Of a stretch of 55,990 nucleotides of DNA, positions 45,919 through 54,389 are shown in pieces. Under the pieces are notes generated by a model. That model was not told the DNA's origin, searched no databases, and saw only the letters and a list, made by a program, of their open reading frames with translations. The stretch comes from Patescibacteria group bacterium (lineage in GTDB: Bacteria > Patescibacteriota > Minisyncoccia > Phycocordibacterales > PALSA-1337). Position 1 is the first letter of the stretch; each line of letters opens with the position of its first letter. Both the position numbers and the translations under genes were made by a program. The stretch spans positions 1 through 55,990 of the forward strand of contig JANLHG010000020.1 of the NCBI GenBank assembly GCA_024654575.1, given 5' to 3'.

Positions 45919-46875
45919 TTATAGCATACTAATTATTTTTTCTACTTCTTTAGCATTATTAGTTTCCATAAGTTTAGTTCGTAATTCTGATGCACCTGAG
46001 AAGCCGTTTATGTAAGCTTTGAAATGTTTCTTCATTACAGAAAAGTTTTTTGTCTCGCCGAGAAATTTTTCAAACAATTTTGTATGTTCAATTAAAACTT
46101 CTAATTTTTCTTTTGTTGTAGGTTTTTTTTCAGAAAAAAGCCATGGATTGCCAAAAATAGCTCTACCTAACATCACTCCATCTGCACCACTTTCTTTAGC
46201 TTTCATGTGTGCATCGGCAAGGTCTTTAACATCACCATTTCCGAATATTAATGTTTTTGAACCGAGTTTATTTCTAATTTCCACAGCTTCTTTAATGTAC
46301 CCCCATTGAGCTGGTACTTTTGACATTTCTTTTCTTGTCCGAGCGTGAATGGTTATGACAGCAGGTTCCTCGGCTAAAAGTTCTGGAAGCCATTTAGTAA
46401 GTTCATTTTTTGAGTAACCGACTCTAGTTTTAACTGAGACTGGAATTTGCCGATTAACGGATTTCGCACCTTTTTTTGCTGATTTAATTATTTCTCTAGC
46501 TAATTTTGGATTTTTAATATGAGCAGCACCAGCACCCTGTTTTTCAATACTTTTATCAGGACACCCCATATTTATATCAATTCCGTCAAAGCCGAGTTCT
46601 AGTGCTAAAGCCGAAGCTTTCTCAATTATTTCTGGTTTAGCTGAAAAAAATTGAGCCACAATCGGTCTTTCTTCTTCACTAAACTGTAAATCCTTCATTA
46701 GTTTCTTTTTTCCTTTTTCATTAGCTAACATCAAACCATCAGCAGAAACGAATTCTGTCCACATTACATCTGGTTTTCCATATTTAGCAATTATTTGACG
46801 AAACGCACAATCAGTTACGTCCGCCATTGGTGCTAACACCATAATTGGTCGTTTTAATTTTTCCCAGAAATTCAT
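45919..46875 (-). CDS. dusB: tRNA-dihydrouridine synthase (Dus family)
   Basis: VLAPMADVTDCAFRQI, GIDINMGCPDKSI, VSVKTRVGY, ADGVMLGRAIFGNPWLF. Confidence 0.93.
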   Translation of the reverse strand: MNFWEKLKRPIMVLAPMADVTDCAFRQIIAKYGKPDVMWTEFVSADGLMLANEKGKKKLMKDLQFSEEERPIVAQFFSAKPEIIEKASALALELGFDGIDINMGCPDKSIEKQGAGAAHIKNPKLAREIIKSAKKGAKSVNRQIPVSVKTRVGYSKNELTKWLPELLAEEPAVITIHARTRKEMSKVPAQWGYIKEAVEIRNKLGSKTLIFGNGDVKDLADAHMKAKESGADGVMLGRAIFGNPWLFSEKKPTTKEKLEVLIEHTKLFEKFLGETKNFSVMKKHFKAYINGFSGASELRTKLMETNNAKEVEKIISML

Positions 46876-47825
46876 TATTTTAAATATTTATTTTTATTGG
46901 CCACATGTTGATCGTGCGTTTCTGCATAATGCATTACACCGTTTTTATCAGATAAATAATATAAATATTTCGTATTTACTGGGTTTAAAGTAGCAATAAT
47001 AGAATCAAGTCCGGGATTATTTATTGGCCCAGGTGGAAGACCTTTATTTTTATAAAGATTGTATGGAGAGTCAATTTCTAAATCATTATAATATATTTTA
47101 GGAGTATTTACTCCGTATATATATGAAAAAGTCACATCTACTTGAAGTGGCATTCCTATTTTTATTCTTTTCCACAAAACTCCAGCGATTATTTTTTTGT
47201 CTTCAATTTTAGATGCTTCTTTTTCAACTATTGAAGCCATCGTTAGGACTTCTTTCAGTGGTTTTCCAAATGCATTTATTTGATATTTTATTGAAGCAAT
47301 TTTTTTATCAAAATTATCAGTCATAATTTTGATTACTTGTTCTTCATTGGTATTTGGAAAAAGTAAATATGTATCGGGAAATAGATAACCCTCCTTACCT
47401 TTAGTTAATCTCAAGAAATTGTTTTTATTGAACTTTGTCAATTGACTTTCAAATTTATCAGCCATTTCCGCTAAGGTACTTCCTTCAAAAATGACTATTC
47501 TCATTGACGCAAAGCCATATTTTCCGTGAGTAATACGAAAAGCTACATCACTAGCACTAGTTTTTTCTTGAAATAAATAATCACCCTCTATTACTTTTTT
47601 CTCTCCCCCATTAGCAATGATGAATATCCTAAAAAGAAACGCTGAATTAATTATTTTTTTGTCTTCCAATAGTGTAGAAATGGTTTTTAATGTGGCTCCT
47701 TTATCTAGACTGATGGTTATTTCTTTCGGAAAATCTCTCGGGGGATGATTATACCAACCGTAAAAAATTATTAGAATAGCAATAAATGATATAAGTACTT
47801 TTAATATAAGTATTTTTATTTTCAT
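46875..47825 (-). CDS. mltG: Endolytic transglycosylase MltG
   Basis: EGYLFPDTYLLFP, MASIVEKEA, PYNLYKNKGLPPGPINNPG. Confidence 0.94.
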   Translation of the reverse strand: MKIKILILKVLISFIAILIIFYGWYNHPPRDFPKEITISLDKGATLKTISTLLEDKKIINSAFLFRIFIIANGGEKKVIEGDYLFQEKTSASDVAFRITHGKYGFASMRIVIFEGSTLAEMADKFESQLTKFNKNNFLRLTKGKEGYLFPDTYLLFPNTNEEQVIKIMTDNFDKKIASIKYQINAFGKPLKEVLTMASIVEKEASKIEDKKIIAGVLWKRIKIGMPLQVDVTFSYIYGVNTPKIYYNDLEIDSPYNLYKNKGLPPGPINNPGLDSIIATLNPVNTKYLYYLSDKNGVMHYAETHDQHVANKNKYLK

Positions 47826-47827
47826 AA

Positions 47828-49021
47828 TTAAATAGGTAAATTTGAAGGAGCTTCCGATTTTTTTGAAGGAATACGAGTAAGTGTTGGAGTCGCTGTAACT
47901 CTGCCTGGAAAATGAAATACTGAAGCTAATTCCTCGTTATTCATAATAAATTTCGTGCCTATGAATGGAGGGTAGAAAAAAGAGCGACGTTTATAAGCTT
48001 CTAATCCTTTTTTTCGTGTTTTGTTTTGCTTTCTGTTTTTGAAATCCTGCCAAGGATAATCAAAATTATCAAGCCAACCGGTGCTTTTAAAACTATTTAA
48101 ATGAGGAGCGGTATAAGATTGCAACATGGATTTTAATCCACCTATCTGATTTTTATCAAAACTTTCTTGAGCGCCAAAATAGATTGCACGCATTCCAACA
48201 TCGAAGGGGATTTTTGATGTTTGTCTTTCTATAGCAGCAATTCGTTCTAGTTGTCCTTTGGTAGGATTTGGGAAACGTAATGACTCTTTATTTTCACTTT
48301 TAGGAATTGCCTCTTTTTGTATTTTTTCAATTTCTTTTTTAGCACCATCTTTCCATGGGTCAGGTTTAGCTTTATGAGCACGAATAATAATTTGTAACCA
48401 TACTTGTTGGTCCTTTCCTATTGACCCCATAAATTCAATAAGCTGATTTATTGGGTCAACTTTATTTTCTTCTTCTAGTTGATCTTTAGTATCTATGTTG
48501 TAATCTGCATAAGTTTTTATTGGATAAAAATCTTTCTCAGCTTTTTTAATATCAAAAACATGCAAACCCATTTTGTCTGGATTGAAATGTACCGACTTTG
48601 AGTAATCTTGAGCTAGATGTATTTCAATTCCAGGATATTGAGCATAAAGACCGTTTTCAATCAGACCTTTGAATTTTTTTTGAGCAAAAATATAAAATTT
48701 AACATCACCTTCAATTGAAACAATTTCAAGAGAAAAACTAGCGCGCATTTGACCTTTCCAGTATCTATCAATAAAGGTTGATTCACCTCCCTTTTGACTT
48801 AGGACCATTAAAAATGTTTCCATTGCCTGTGGAGATTTTAATATTTCTTGAGGTAATTTTATTTCTAATAATATATTATCTAAATTAGCAAAAAAATCCG
48901 CTTGAACATAATTTATCCAAGTTTTCCAGAAAATTATTATTAGAAATATCGGTAACCAATATGCGGAGTAATCAATCGTGAATTTAACTGCCTCGTAGAT
49001 GAGTTGGTCGATTAATGACAT
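47828..49021 (-). CDS. Conserved hypothetical membrane protein (possible Patescibacteria T4SS-associated family)
   Basis: N-terminal TM; ETFLMVLSQKGGESTFIDRYWKGQMRASFSLEIVSIEGDVKFYI. Confidence 0.6.
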   Translation of the reverse strand: MSLIDQLIYEAVKFTIDYSAYWLPIFLIIIFWKTWINYVQADFFANLDNILLEIKLPQEILKSPQAMETFLMVLSQKGGESTFIDRYWKGQMRASFSLEIVSIEGDVKFYIFAQKKFKGLIENGLYAQYPGIEIHLAQDYSKSVHFNPDKMGLHVFDIKKAEKDFYPIKTYADYNIDTKDQLEEENKVDPINQLIEFMGSIGKDQQVWLQIIIRAHKAKPDPWKDGAKKEIEKIQKEAIPKSENKESLRFPNPTKGQLERIAAIERQTSKIPFDVGMRAIYFGAQESFDKNQIGGLKSMLQSYTAPHLNSFKSTGWLDNFDYPWQDFKNRKQNKTRKKGLEAYKRRSFFYPPFIGTKFIMNNEELASVFHFPGRVTATPTLTRIPSKKSEAPSNLPI

Positions 49022-49030
49022 ATGTCACTA

Positions 49031-50083
49031 TTATACAACCTTTTCTTTGTTTTGAGTAATAGAATATTTACCGTCTTTTCCTTTTGTGAAGAATTTAGGA
49101 TTTTGTAAATTAACCATAATAGTATTTTCTTTGACGTATCTTTCTTTTAAGACTTTTTCGATTATTTCTTCTTTGTTTAGAGTTCCATTTTTTTCAAGAA
49201 TTTTTTTGATAACATCTTTAACTACTCCGCTCATATAACCCCATTCAGAAAGTGCATAAAGTCCTCTTCCTACCAAAACAAATCGTGGATCTTTGATAAG
49301 TTCGTTGTGACAAGTAGCAATATGAGCTTTTTTCTTGAAAACTTGTTCTATACTTTTTGCTACTTCTTTAAAGTGGATTGGAGAACCGTGTTTTCGTATT
49401 ACGAGGAATGCATAATCACGCATACCCTTAGTTTTTATGTTTGGAGAAGTAGAAATACCCCATTCGCCAAGAGGATTTTTACCGATATTTTTTGAAATAC
49501 CAAGCCATCGTTTTACGATTTCTTGATTTTTGTATTTTTCAGAAACATCTTTAAGATGCTCTAAAAATGTTGAAACAATTTCGCTTTCAAGAACTAAATC
49601 CTTGTCTGTTAGTCCATTGTATAGTTTTCTAAGTGCTTCATGAACATCTTTGGCTAATTTTTCATTAACATGCCATCGATGACGAAATTCATCATCTTCT
49701 TTTTCTTTTTTGAATGCGTCACCAAGTACCAAAAGAAGATTTAGATGATTTTGTATGTTTTTATCTTTTGAAAAATGATTAAGAATATCGTCTTCTAAAA
49801 CAATACCTCCTAAAGAATGAAGAAGTTCTTCAATTTCATCAAAAGATTTTTTTTCTTGCTTATAAATTTCTGATTTTCTGATGTTATTAAGAGCGTAATT
49901 TTCAATTTGGCGTACTCTTTCTCTAGTGATTCCATAAAGCTTACCGATAGCTTCTAGAGTCATTTTATTGGTGTTTTTACCTAAGCCATAACGGCTGGTA
50001 ATGATTTCTTTAGCTCGGTCAGGTAGAACCGATAAAAGTTTCTTTGTTACTTGCTTTGGTTTAAGTTGTAATTCTGATGGCAT
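49031..50083 (-). CDS. Sigma70 region 4 fused to HARE-HTH domains
   Basis: PDRAKEIITSRYGLGKNTNKMTLEAIGKLYGITRERVRQIENYALNNIRKS (sigma r4) plus RDYAFLVIRKHGSPIHFKEVAKSI..FVLVGRGLYALSEWGYMSGVVKDVIKKILEKNGTLNKEEIIEKVL (HARE-HTH). Confidence 0.82.
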   Translation of the reverse strand: MPSELQLKPKQVTKKLLSVLPDRAKEIITSRYGLGKNTNKMTLEAIGKLYGITRERVRQIENYALNNIRKSEIYKQEKKSFDEIEELLHSLGGIVLEDDILNHFSKDKNIQNHLNLLLVLGDAFKKEKEDDEFRHRWHVNEKLAKDVHEALRKLYNGLTDKDLVLESEIVSTFLEHLKDVSEKYKNQEIVKRWLGISKNIGKNPLGEWGISTSPNIKTKGMRDYAFLVIRKHGSPIHFKEVAKSIEQVFKKKAHIATCHNELIKDPRFVLVGRGLYALSEWGYMSGVVKDVIKKILEKNGTLNKEEIIEKVLKERYVKENTIMVNLQNPKFFTKGKDGKYSITQNKEKVV

Positions 50084-50126
50084 ACTCTATTTGTATCACT
50101 ATTATAATTTAAAGTCAAATGTTAGT

Positions 50127-52493
50127 TTATTCTACAACGAAGTTAATTAATTTGTTCTTTACAAAAATTGTTTTTTTAATATCTTTATCTTCTACCCATT
50201 TAATAATGTCTTTATTTTTCAAGGCTTTTTTAGTAATTTCCTGTTCTTCCATATTAGATTCAACTTCCATTAATGTTCTGATTTTTCCATTCACTTGAAC
50301 AACCATCTTCACTTTTTCATCTTTTATTTTGTTCTCGTAGTAAGCTGGCCAAGTGTCTGTGTGTATAGATTTAGTGTGTCCTAATTCGTACCATAATTCC
50401 TCAGTAACATGTGGTGCAAATGGGCAAAGAATTTTTAAAAATAATTCATACAAACTTTGATTAATTTTCTCTGCTTTTTCCATTTCATTTGCGAGTATCA
50501 TCATATGAGAAATAGATGTATTGAAGCTCATTGTTTCTATGTCGTCTCCTATTTTTTTGATTGCCTGATGAACCTTCTTTTCAAGATTATTTTCCACTGG
50601 AACATCACTTATTTTATCTTTTAACTTCCAGATTTTTTCAATAAATCGGCGTGGACCAATAATACTCTCTGTTTTCCAAGAAAATTCCTGCTCAAATGGT
50701 GCTGCAAACATTTCATAAACTCTTAAAGTGTCTGCGCCGTATGTTTCAATTATTTGGTCTGGATTAACCACATTTCCACGGGATTTTGACATTTTTTCTC
50801 CATTTTCAGCTAAAATAAACCCATGTGAAGTTCTTTTTTGATAGGGCTCGCTTGTCGGAACAACTCCTATATCAAATAAAAATTTGTGCCAAAAACGAGA
50901 ATAAAGAAGATGTAGAGTAGTATGCTCCATTCCACCGTTGTACCAATTCACTGGAGTCCAATATTTAAGTTTTTCAATATCTGCAAGCATCTGATCATTA
51001 TTTGGGTCTATATAACGAAGATAATACCAAGAAGAACCTGCCCAATTTGGCATTGTATCAGTTTCTCTTTTTGCACTACCTTTACATTTTGGACATTTAG
51101 TATTAACCCAAGAATCTATTTTGGAAAGTGGTGATTCTCCTGTATCAGTTGCTTTGTAATTCTCTACTTCTGGCAAAATTACAGGCAAACTTTCTTCTGG
51201 TACCGGCACCCATCCGCATTTAATGCAATTAATCATTGGTATCGGCTCGCCCCAGTATCGTTGTCTAGAAAAAATCCAATCACGAAGTTTGAAAGTAGTT
51301 ACCATTTTTCCACCGACAGTTTCAGTCATTTTTTTTCTACCTTCTTCGGTATCATTTACTTCAATTTCTTTAATAGGTAAATTGTATTTTTTAGCAAATT
51401 CAGAATCTCTTTCATCATGTGCTGGTACTGCCATTATCGCTCCTGTACCATATGAAGCGAGTACATAATCAGCTATCCAAATAGGTAATTCTTCGTTGTT
51501 CGCTGGATTTATAACTTTTACACCTTTTAATTCAACTCCAGTTTTTACTTGCACTGAGCCCGTCGAAGTGTTTGTAGTTCTTTGAATTTCTGTTTTATTT
51601 TTTGTTTGTGCAATATAGTTTACAATGTCATCCCAATTTGTAATTTCAGGTTTTAGTTTTTCAATCAGTTCATGTTCTGGAGCTAAAACAACATAAGTTG
51701 CCCCCAAAAGAGTATCTGCTCTAGTGGTGAAGACTTTTAAGGAGCCAGGCTCCTGTGGGAGCCTGGCTCCTACAAGTTTAAACTCAATCTCCGACCCCTC
51801 ACTTTTTCCTATCCAATTTCTTTGTTGAATTTTTATTCTATCTAAATAATCAACTTCATCTAAATCTTTATCTAATCGTTCAGCATATTTTGTAATAGCA
51901 AGCATCCATTGTTCTTTTTCTTTTTTTTCTACAGAAGTTCCACATCTTTCACATTTTGAATCCACAACTTCTTCATTAGCAAGGCCAATTTTACAAGATG
52001 GACACCAATTGATTGTCATCTTTTTTTTGTATGCTAGATTATTTTTAAAAAATTGCAAAAAAATCCACTGTGTCCATTTGTAATATTGGGGGTCAGTGGT
52101 ATTTATTTCTCTTGACCAATCAAACGAAAAACCTGCTGATTTAAGTTGTTTTCTAAAATTATCAGTGTTTTGTTTAGTCACAACCGCTGGATCAAGACCC
52201 ATTTTAATAGCGTAATTTTCCGTTGGGAGTCCAAAAGCATCCCAGCCAATTGGATAAAGGACATTAAATCCTTGCATTCGTCTTTTACGACAAATGATAT
52301 CCATTGCTGTGTTGCTTCGTAAATGGCCGGTATGCATTCCATCACCTGATGGATATGGGAATTCTATTAGTCCGTAAAATTTTTGTTTCTCTTGTCCTGA
52401 GGAATTCGAAGGGTTTTTTACCTCATATATTTTGTCTTCTTCCCATTTTTTTTGCCATTTTTCTTCTATTTCTTTATGATTGTAGTTTTTCAT
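50127..52493 (-). CDS. leuS: Leucyl-tRNA synthetase (ORF extends upstream; likely start 52493, MKNYNHKEIEEKWQKKW)
   Basis: IEFPYPSGDGMHTGHLRS, TTRADTLLGATYVVLAPEH, NGEKMSKSRGNVVNP. Confidence 0.95.
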   Translation of the reverse strand: MKNYNHKEIEEKWQKKWEEDKIYEVKNPSNSSGQEKQKFYGLIEFPYPSGDGMHTGHLRSNTAMDIICRKRRMQGFNVLYPIGWDAFGLPTENYAIKMGLDPAVVTKQNTDNFRKQLKSAGFSFDWSREINTTDPQYYKWTQWIFLQFFKNNLAYKKKMTINWCPSCKIGLANEEVVDSKCERCGTSVEKKEKEQWMLAITKYAERLDKDLDEVDYLDRIKIQQRNWIGKSEGSEIEFKLVGARLPQEPGSLKVFTTRADTLLGATYVVLAPEHELIEKLKPEITNWDDIVNYIAQTKNKTEIQRTTNTSTGSVQVKTGVELKGVKVINPANNEELPIWIADYVLASYGTGAIMAVPAHDERDSEFAKKYNLPIKEIEVNDTEEGRKKMTETVGGKMVTTFKLRDWIFSRQRYWGEPIPMINCIKCGWVPVPEESLPVILPEVENYKATDTGESPLSKIDSWVNTKCPKCKGSAKRETDTMPNWAGSSWYYLRYIDPNNDQMLADIEKLKYWTPVNWYNGGMEHTTLHLLYSRFWHKFLFDIGVVPTSEPYQKRTSHGFILAENGEKMSKSRGNVVNPDQIIETYGADTLRVYEMFAAPFEQEFSWKTESIIGPRRFIEKIWKLKDKISDVPVENNLEKKVHQAIKKIGDDIETMSFNTSISHMMILANEMEKAEKINQSLYELFLKILCPFAPHVTEELWYELGHTKSIHTDTWPAYYENKIKDEKVKMVVQVNGKIRTLMEVESNMEEQEITKKALKNKDIIKWVEDKDIKKTIFVKNKLINFVVE
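51552..51570 (-). repeat. Palindromic mini-element within leuS (editing domain)
   Basis: Minus CACTTCGACGGGCTCAGTG encoding TSTGSV between RTTN and QVKTG. Confidence 0.65.
51740..51771 (-). repeat. 14-bp-stem perfect palindrome within leuS
   Basis: AGGAGCCAGGCTCC-TGTG-GGAGCCTGGCTCCT encoding VGARLPQEPGS. Confidence 0.9.
52391..52414 (-). repeat. Mini-element within leuS N-terminal region, related to the one in ychF
   Basis: Minus ACCCTTCGAATTCCTCAGGACAAG encoding NPSNSSGQ. Confidence 0.65.
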
Positions 52494-52522
52494 TAAATTA
52501 ATCTTACACCATTTTTGTCTAT

Positions 52523-52556
52523 AAAAAAAGCGCTTTGATGATCCACCAGAGCGCTG
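52523..52556 (-). terminator. Rho-independent terminator of the 52.6-53.5 kb gene
   Basis: Minus AGCGCTCTGGTGGATCATCAAAGCGCT-TTTTTT. Confidence 0.85.
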
Positions 52557-52578
52557 TGTGTTAAAAACATACTTTTTT

Positions 52579-53508
52579 CTATTCATTCCATTTTTGTTCC
52601 AATTCTTCGAAAAAAACAGACAGTCCAACAAGACACGCGAGCGCTTGCGCCGGATTGTCCATATTATGACAACTGACGTCGCAACCCCTTTTTTCAGTGT
52701 CTCTTCTACTATTTTCGTTGATTGTATAAACGCCGGCGGCATCACCAGGAATCGTAAGACAAAGGTTTGCATCCTCTCGGATTTCTGCTCGTAAATAATG
52801 ACAATTGTAATCATTATTTTGTTTTTTCATCATATAAAACCACGAATGTTTCAGTGCGTCTGAAATCTTATTTTCTAATGCAACACAACAATTTTTTCCA
52901 GTTGCGATTACATCTCGTAATAGAATTAAACCATCTTTACTTAAATGGCCACTCATGGAACTGCCATGCATATTACGTTCAGCACAGATACTAAGACTAA
53001 ACAGTTGTGGTAATACATCTTTCGACATTTCCACTTCTAATCCCATATTAAGAAGATTAAATAGGATTTGTAGGCTTTCAGTAATCGTATATGCATTGTC
53101 CCATTGATACACCATTTGATTTTTTGAACCATTACAATGCGGGCATTGACGATTGTTATATTCACCAGTGTTGTTACAGTTTTGACATGACAACCCTGTG
53201 GATATATGAATACGAGGTAAACTAATCGAAAATACCACAAATTTAGTTTCCGGAATCACGCATTTACGAAAAATACTTTCATTAAAACCGAAAAAATCTT
53301 TCGTGAGGTCAAAATTAAAAGAAGAAAATAAATTTTCAGATATTTTTTTCTTTGCATACTGCATTAACCCTGAATCCTTAGGGATTGCTGGCACTGCTTG
53401 AATGTATGCTTCCGATATATGGATTTCCAACTTATTTTGGACTGGCTTCCATCGAAGTTTATACCAAGACGGTATCGTGTCAAAAAGCAGAAATTTTTTA
53501 TCGCTCAT
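52579..53508 (-). CDS. Hypothetical protein with DnaJ-type zinc-finger-like motif
   Basis: LSCQNCNNTGEYNNRQCPHCNGSKN; long ORF with own terminator. Confidence 0.65.
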   Translation of the reverse strand: MSDKKFLLFDTIPSWYKLRWKPVQNKLEIHISEAYIQAVPAIPKDSGLMQYAKKKISENLFSSFNFDLTKDFFGFNESIFRKCVIPETKFVVFSISLPRIHISTGLSCQNCNNTGEYNNRQCPHCNGSKNQMVYQWDNAYTITESLQILFNLLNMGLEVEMSKDVLPQLFSLSICAERNMHGSSMSGHLSKDGLILLRDVIATGKNCCVALENKISDALKHSWFYMMKKQNNDYNCHYLRAEIREDANLCLTIPGDAAGVYTINENSRRDTEKRGCDVSCHNMDNPAQALACLVGLSVFFEELEQKWNE

Positions 53509-53570
53509 TATTTACCTTTCGTTGATTGTTCTAAATTAAAGGTATTATATTAAATTTGAGAAGTCAATTT

Positions 53571-54113
53571 TTAGTTATTCTTAAACTTTTTTATCGCTAC
53601 CCAGACTAAAATAGCTAAAGCAATTCCTAGAATGATTACTTTAACCAGATTATCTGCAGAACTCCAATATCTCATTGAGGCGATAATAAAAGATAAAACT
53701 CCAGCTAAAGAAAGTGCTGTACTAATTAACATATTTCCTGAAAAAAAGTTTCCGATGGCCACAATAATAGCACCTAAAATTACTAAAGTAATAAAGACAT
53801 TTCTATCATAAACTTTCCGTGCGGTTTCAAAATCATTTCGACAAGTGAATTGTAGATCACAATATCCAATTGGTCTTATTTCGCCAATTTGTACTGGTTT
53901 TGAATAATAATTATCATTAGTCCACTGTCCGCCTTTATCTACACAAGCTTTTTGATTATCTGGAATTGTCACTACTTGTGAAGTGTTAGGACAGAAAGTT
54001 TCGTACACTGGTTCACTATAAACTAAAGAAAGTGTGTAATTAAAAAATAAATTAAGCACAATAACTATACCAATAATAAGAGACCACTTGAGAACTTTTG
54101 ATTGTGTATTCAT
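53571..54113 (-). CDS. Hypothetical multi-TM protein
   Basis: ORF with several hydrophobic helices. Confidence 0.6.
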   Translation of the reverse strand: MNTQSKVLKWSLIIGIVIVLNLFFNYTLSLVYSEPVYETFCPNTSQVVTIPDNQKACVDKGGQWTNDNYYSKPVQIGEIRPIGYCDLQFTCRNDFETARKVYDRNVFITLVILGAIIVAIGNFFSGNMLISTALSLAGVLSFIIASMRYWSSADNLVKVIILGIALAILVWVAIKKFKNN

Positions 54114-54184
54114 AATTGATTATTATAGCATAAATAATAAAGCCGCATATTCCAGCGGCTAAATGTTGTTTTTCATAACATTTT

Positions 54185-54349
54185 TTATCTAAAAATCAGA
54201 TAAACCAGCGCGATAGAGACAATCATCCAAGGTGATGACCTGAACAAGGCAGTCGGTATCTGTTGAGGTATCACAAACTCGAGAAAGCTAATGAACAGCA
54301 ATACGAGTGCAATCAAAAAAAGTACAATTTTAAAGATAAGTGTGAACAT
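54185..54349 (-). CDS. Small membrane protein, 54 aa (not in supplied ORF track)
   Basis: MFTLIFKIVLFLIALVLLFISFLEFVIPQQIPTALFRSSPWMIVSIALVYLIFR*. Confidence 0.55.
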   Translation of the reverse strand: MFTLIFKIVLFLIALVLLFISFLEFVIPQQIPTALFRSSPWMIVSIALVYLIFR

Positions 54350-54389
54350 AGCTATTGATAATGTAGGACGTTATCAATAATTTGTCAAT

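Noticed and set aside
46139-46145. Homopolymer and poly-T tracts as phase-variation signals
   Set aside because: Short A/T runs are everywhere at this base composition; none sits at a position giving a convincing on/off switch.
52494-52814. N-terminal extension of the leuS ORF
   Set aside because: The extra 107 aa lack LeuRS similarity and cross a terminator and another gene; the LeuRS start fits 52493.
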